Source: Bacteroidota bacterium (GTDB taxonomy: Bacteria > Bacteroidota > Bacteroidia > Flavobacteriales > Weeksellaceae). From it: 53,408 bases of DNA. The notes under the pieces were generated by a model, which saw only the letters and a list, made by a program, of their open reading frames with translations, did not search any database and was not told the DNA's origin. The stretch covers positions 1 through 53,408 of the forward strand of contig JAEYOX010000082.1 of NCBI GenBank assembly GCA_023411265.1, in the 5' to 3' direction. Positions 50,942-53,408 of the stretch are shown here, piece after piece. The position numbers and the translations under genes are program-made. Every line of letters begins with the position of its first letter. Position 1 is the stretch's first letter.

Positions 50942-51985
50942 TTAAAAATGCACCCAACCCTGAGCGGTAATTTCCGCCAGTTCGTTGCTGCCGCTCAGCA
51001 CCAGATGATTTCCCTGGGCCAGCTCAACAGCATGGCCGATCACTGTAAAATCCAGATGGTTTTTGATCTTCTCAAAATCCTTTGGTGCAATGGTGAGAAG
51101 AAGCTCATAATCCTCACCTCCGTTCAGCGCACACGTTACGGGACTGATGTTGAATTCCTCCGCCGTAGAAACCGTCAGCGGATCCAGTGGAACTTTATTT
51201 TCATAAATCCTGAAACCGACCTCCGACTGTTTTGAAAGGTGAAGTACTTCTGAAGCCAGGCCATCCGAAATGTCAATCATGGACGTAGGAACGATGTCCA
51301 AGCCTTCCAGAATTTCCTGCACATCGGTTCGCGCTTCGGGTTTCAGCTGCCTTTCCAACAGATAATCATAGCCTTCCATTTCAGGCTGCATCTGCGGATT
51401 TGCCAGAAATACAGCGTGTTCCCTTTCCAGAATCTGAAGTCCGAGATAGGCGCCTCCCAAATCTCCGGTCACCACCAACAAATCGTTTTCTTGGGCACCT
51501 TTCCGGGTGACAATTTTATCCTGATCCGCAGCTCCAATGGCGGTAATGCTCATCACCAAACCGGAGGTGGAACTCGTGGTATCACCACCAATTAAGTCCA
51601 CTTTATATTTCTCGCATGCCAGCGCAATTCCTGAATAAATCTCTTCCAGTGCTTCTACCGGGAAACGGTTGGAAACTGCCACAGAAACCAGAATCTGAGT
51701 GGGAACCGCATTCATGGCAGCTATATCGCTGAGGTTGGCCACGACGGTTTTATACCCCAGATGTTTCAGCGGAACATATCCCAGATTGAAATGAACGCCT
51801 TCGGCAAAAAGATCTGTACTGACCACCATTCTTTTTCCTTCCGGGAAAATAACTGCGCCATCATCGCCCACGCCCAGTTCGGACGAAGGATTCTTCAGAC
51901 TGAACTTTTCGGTAAGGTGACGGATAAGGCCAAACTCGCCTAAAGTTGAAATCGGTGTCAGGTCCTGATTTTTATTTTCAAACAT
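50942..51985 (-). CDS. thiL: Thiamine-monophosphate kinase
   Basis: A 347-residue ATP-dependent kinase making thiamine diphosphate from thiamine monophosphate. Motifs GVGDDGAVI, STDLFAEGVHFNL, LIGGDTTSS and ISDGLASEVLHL belong to the ThiL/PurM fold. Full length. It is followed, on the minus strand, by the dcw terminator and preceded by the thioesterase gene at 24 bases. No TPP riboswitch was seen upstream. Confidence 0.95.
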   Translation of the reverse strand: MFENKNQDLTPISTLGEFGLIRHLTEKFSLKNPSSELGVGDDGAVIFPEGKRMVVSTDLFAEGVHFNLGYVPLKHLGYKTVVANLSDIAAMNAVPTQILVSVAVSNRFPVEALEEIYSGIALACEKYKVDLIGGDTTSSTSGLVMSITAIGAADQDKIVTRKGAQENDLLVVTGDLGGAYLGLQILEREHAVFLANPQMQPEMEGYDYLLERQLKPEARTDVQEILEGLDIVPTSMIDISDGLASEVLHLSKQSEVGFRIYENKVPLDPLTVSTAEEFNISPVTCALNGGEDYELLLTIAPKDFEKIKNHLDFTVIGHAVELAQGNHLVLSGSNELAEITAQGWVHF

Positions 51986-52009
51986 CAGTGTAAGAATTTA
52001 AAATTAAGG

Positions 52010-52507
52010 TTAAATAGTAAAAAGTTCCGGATCCACATTCTGCGGTCGGAAAGGCAAAGCTTTCAGATGATCTTTGGTGAGCACCTCAGCGTTTTCCGAA
52101 CCGTACCGTTTCATGAAGACCAGGATATCATCCGGCGGCGTGGTGGATTTTCTCAGCATCATATCAATCCAGACTCCCAAAGCTTCGGAAGTCGCACAAT
52201 GGGTTCCGTCCGGAAGATAGAATTGGTGAAGAAAACGGTAAATTCCTCCATCTTCAGAGAATCCGTTGATTTCCAGACTTACTTTAATTTCCTGATCAAG
52301 ATAAATCTCCTTGAAAAAAGAATACTGTTCATGCAGAATCACCGGGCCTATTCCCCAGCGGTTCAGTTCGCTGAGGCCCATTTTATTTTTTCCCATAAAA
52401 GACATTCTCGTTTGGGCACAGTATTCCACATAAGCAGAATTGGCGAGGTGCTTGTTGGCGTCGATATCACTCCAGCGCACTTCAAAAGTATGATAGTAAA
52501 CAGACAT
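52010..52507 (-). CDS. Acyl-CoA thioesterase, 4HBT hotdog fold
   Basis: A 165-residue hotdog-fold protein. The 4HBT signature RWSDIDANKHLANSAYVEY has the Asp of the active site. The later EVLTKDHLKALPF end is typical. The substrate is unknown (short acyl-CoA or aromatic-CoA). It starts at ATG 52507 and lies 24 bases upstream of thiL on the minus strand. Confidence 0.88.
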   Translation of the reverse strand: MSVYYHTFEVRWSDIDANKHLANSAYVEYCAQTRMSFMGKNKMGLSELNRWGIGPVILHEQYSFFKEIYLDQEIKVSLEINGFSEDGGIYRFLHQFYLPDGTHCATSEALGVWIDMMLRKSTTPPDDILVFMKRYGSENAEVLTKDHLKALPFRPQNVDPELFTI

Positions 52508-52891
52508 ATTTCAGATTTCTGCAAAGATAAAGATTTGGGAGGGAAGTAAATTTGTACCATTTACATATATTTGTATGTTATCCCGAATTTTATAAATGAT
52601 ACACTTACAATGAAAGAAGTTGATAGTTTTATCTGTACAGAAAATATTCAAAAAAAATTGTCACACTATCCGAAACTTCTCTAAAAAGAAATACCTGAGA
52701 ATGTCGTAGATTTGAAAAACATCTCACCTTTTTTCAAACATGACATTATTCAAAAATGTAAGGTTTCTGAAAACTTTCGGACAGCTGTGTGTTTAAGTTT
52801 ATTATTTTATATGCATTTATAAGATGACTAATTTTTATACTGTCATGATTACAACACGATTCTGATAATATCTTCATATATCAAAGTCGGT
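52508..52891. other. 384-base interval with no intact gene
   Basis: An AT-rich interval between the thioesterase (start 52507) and the membrane-anchored protein (end 52892). I see no terminator, no promoter match and no RNA gene in it. The only coding-like trace is the stop-interrupted frame listed separately at 52610-52819. Confidence 0.6.
52610..52819 (+). pseudogene. Possible gene remnant interrupted by an in-frame stop
   Basis: An ATG frame of 24 codons (ends HYPKLL) stops at TAA 52682. The same frame then continues for 44 codons (KEIPENVVDLKNISPFF...) to a second stop at 52817-52819. Read through, it would make about 69 residues with a protein-like composition. No similar gene is recognised. 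It could be a decayed gene or chance in AT-rich sequence. Confidence 0.25.
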
Positions 52892-53224
52892 TTAATCATT
52901 TCGAATTATTTTTTGTTTATACAGTTCGTACCGTTGCAAACCGTTTCTTCGATAAATTTGATATTCATAGGTATTGCTTCTTTTGGAAATAGAATCACCA
53001 ATTTTTATTTCTGCGGTATCATTAATATTTAAAGAAATATACAATCCGTTTCTTAAATAATACTCGCGCGAATTGGTTTGCCAATCACTGTGAGACATAA
53101 CTTTTGAATTAATTTGGTTTTCATAAAGTTTTTCCTTGTTCTTTTTCTCCCTTATTATGCTAAATATAATAGGTGCTAAAACTATTAATATTACAAAAAT
53201 ATTAATTACCATATTCTTTTTCAT
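52892..53224 (-). CDS. Small membrane-anchored protein, possible immunity-type partner
   Basis: A 110-residue protein with one N-terminal membrane helix (about 5-23), then a charged part and a C-terminal IGDSISKRSNTYEYQIYRRNG segment. It starts 5 bases after the stop of the truncated gene at the window edge, so the two form one unit. Small proteins of this form follow large secreted or toxin-like genes in Chryseobacterium-type genomes as far as I recall; an immunity role is an inference with no direct support. Confidence 0.6.
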   Translation of the reverse strand: MKKNMVINIFVILIVLAPIIFSIIREKKNKEKLYENQINSKVMSHSDWQTNSREYYLRNGLYISLNINDTAEIKIGDSISKRSNTYEYQIYRRNGLQRYELYKQKIIRND

Positions 53225-53229
53225 AACTC

Positions 53230-53408
53230 TTAAAATTTAAAAATCGGAATAGCAATAGGTGCATACTGATAATTTGCTTGGATATTAACACCGGTTAGAG
53301 GACTTATTTCTACCCCTGCTCCAAATTGGCCACCTATGTTGATAAATCCATTATTACCAACCCAAGAATAAGATAAACCTGCAGATCCGTGCGGACCAAG
53401 ACCAATTC
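53230..53408 (-). CDS. C-terminal end of a larger protein (cut by the window edge)
   Basis: The minus-strand frame is open into the right edge and codes for 59 residues ending at TAA (53230-53232). It is glycine-rich and beta-like: GLGPHGSAGLSYSWVG, then GGQFGAGVEISPLTG, ending PIAIPIFKF. This pattern suits a repetitive beta-structure or the C-terminal domain of an RHS-like or polymorphic toxin protein of Bacteroidota, but the family cannot be fixed from this piece. Confidence 0.55.
   Translation of the reverse strand, partial: IGLGPHGSAGLSYSWVGNNGFINIGGQFGAGVEISPLTGVNIQANYQYAPIAIPIFKF

Overview
The window is chromosomal DNA from a member of the Bacteroidota, class Flavobacteriia, most probably the Chryseobacterium group of the Weeksellaceae. 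The reasons are the DUF5687 and DUF4835/PorD-type proteins, a Bacteroidota-type RpoZ-like omega subunit, the FtsL_2-type FtsL, an FtsI with a C-terminal PASTA domain, promoter-like TAnnTTTG boxes, the lack of Shine-Dalgarno sequences, and frequent TTG/GTG starts. No tRNA, rRNA, CRISPR array, insertion sequence or prophage was recognised.

Layout. 1-3062 (+): end of an Ig-like protein, a c-type haem protein and a prolyl oligopeptidase lipoprotein. 3132-12185 (-): MsrA lipoprotein, an ABC ATPase with its DUF5687 membrane partner, RecN, PorD-like, CoaBC, RpoZ, BamD and a TetR regulator. 12256-14014 (+): TatD, TcdA-like and RnpA in overlapping frames. 14025-25118 (-): a half-size TauE, a charged TPR protein, LptE and a sigma-54 activator in a tight operon; then MiaB, two TonB-C-like secreted proteins (one split by a frameshift), LysA behind an unusual leader, a DEDDh exonuclease and a HerA-like ATPase. 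25277-28652 (+): a copper island of a small Cys-rich protein, a Met/His-rich lipoprotein and an OprC/NosA-type TonB receptor. 28738-32583 (+): a Gre-like protein, then a sulfur island of TauE, a small lipoprotein, persulfide dioxygenase fused to rhodaneses, a rhodanese and a cupin. 32611-34483 (-): ElaA-like GNAT, EngB and an alpha/beta hydrolase.

34750-50837 (+) is a complete division and cell wall (dcw) cluster in the order mraZ, rsmH, ftsL, ftsI, murE, mraY, murD, ftsW, murG, murC, ftsQ, ftsA, ftsZ, with a yqeY-type gene after ftsZ. Spacers run from overlaps to 44 bases, and a strong terminator follows the last gene. MraZ operator repeats with a 10-base period precede mraZ. The genes carry UDP-MurNAc-pentapeptide synthesis from the MurC, MurD and MurE steps through lipid I and II (MraY, MurG) to septal polymerisation (FtsW/FtsI) and Z-ring assembly. 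50942-53408 (-) holds ThiL, a 4HBT thioesterase, a gene-poor stretch with a possible gene remnant, and a small membrane-anchored protein downstream of a cut-off gene.

Most of the window is core genome. The most unusual element is the 220-base interval before lysA. It has a good promoter match, no gene of its own, mutually exclusive RNA helices, a perfect intrinsic terminator just before the lysA start and a possible lysine-rich leader peptide. Other points are the A7 frameshift in a TonB-C-like gene, several promoter boxes only 3-7 bases before start codons (candidate leaderless mRNAs), the CxxxM copper receptor island, and an FtsZ whose conserved C-terminal peptide is internal.
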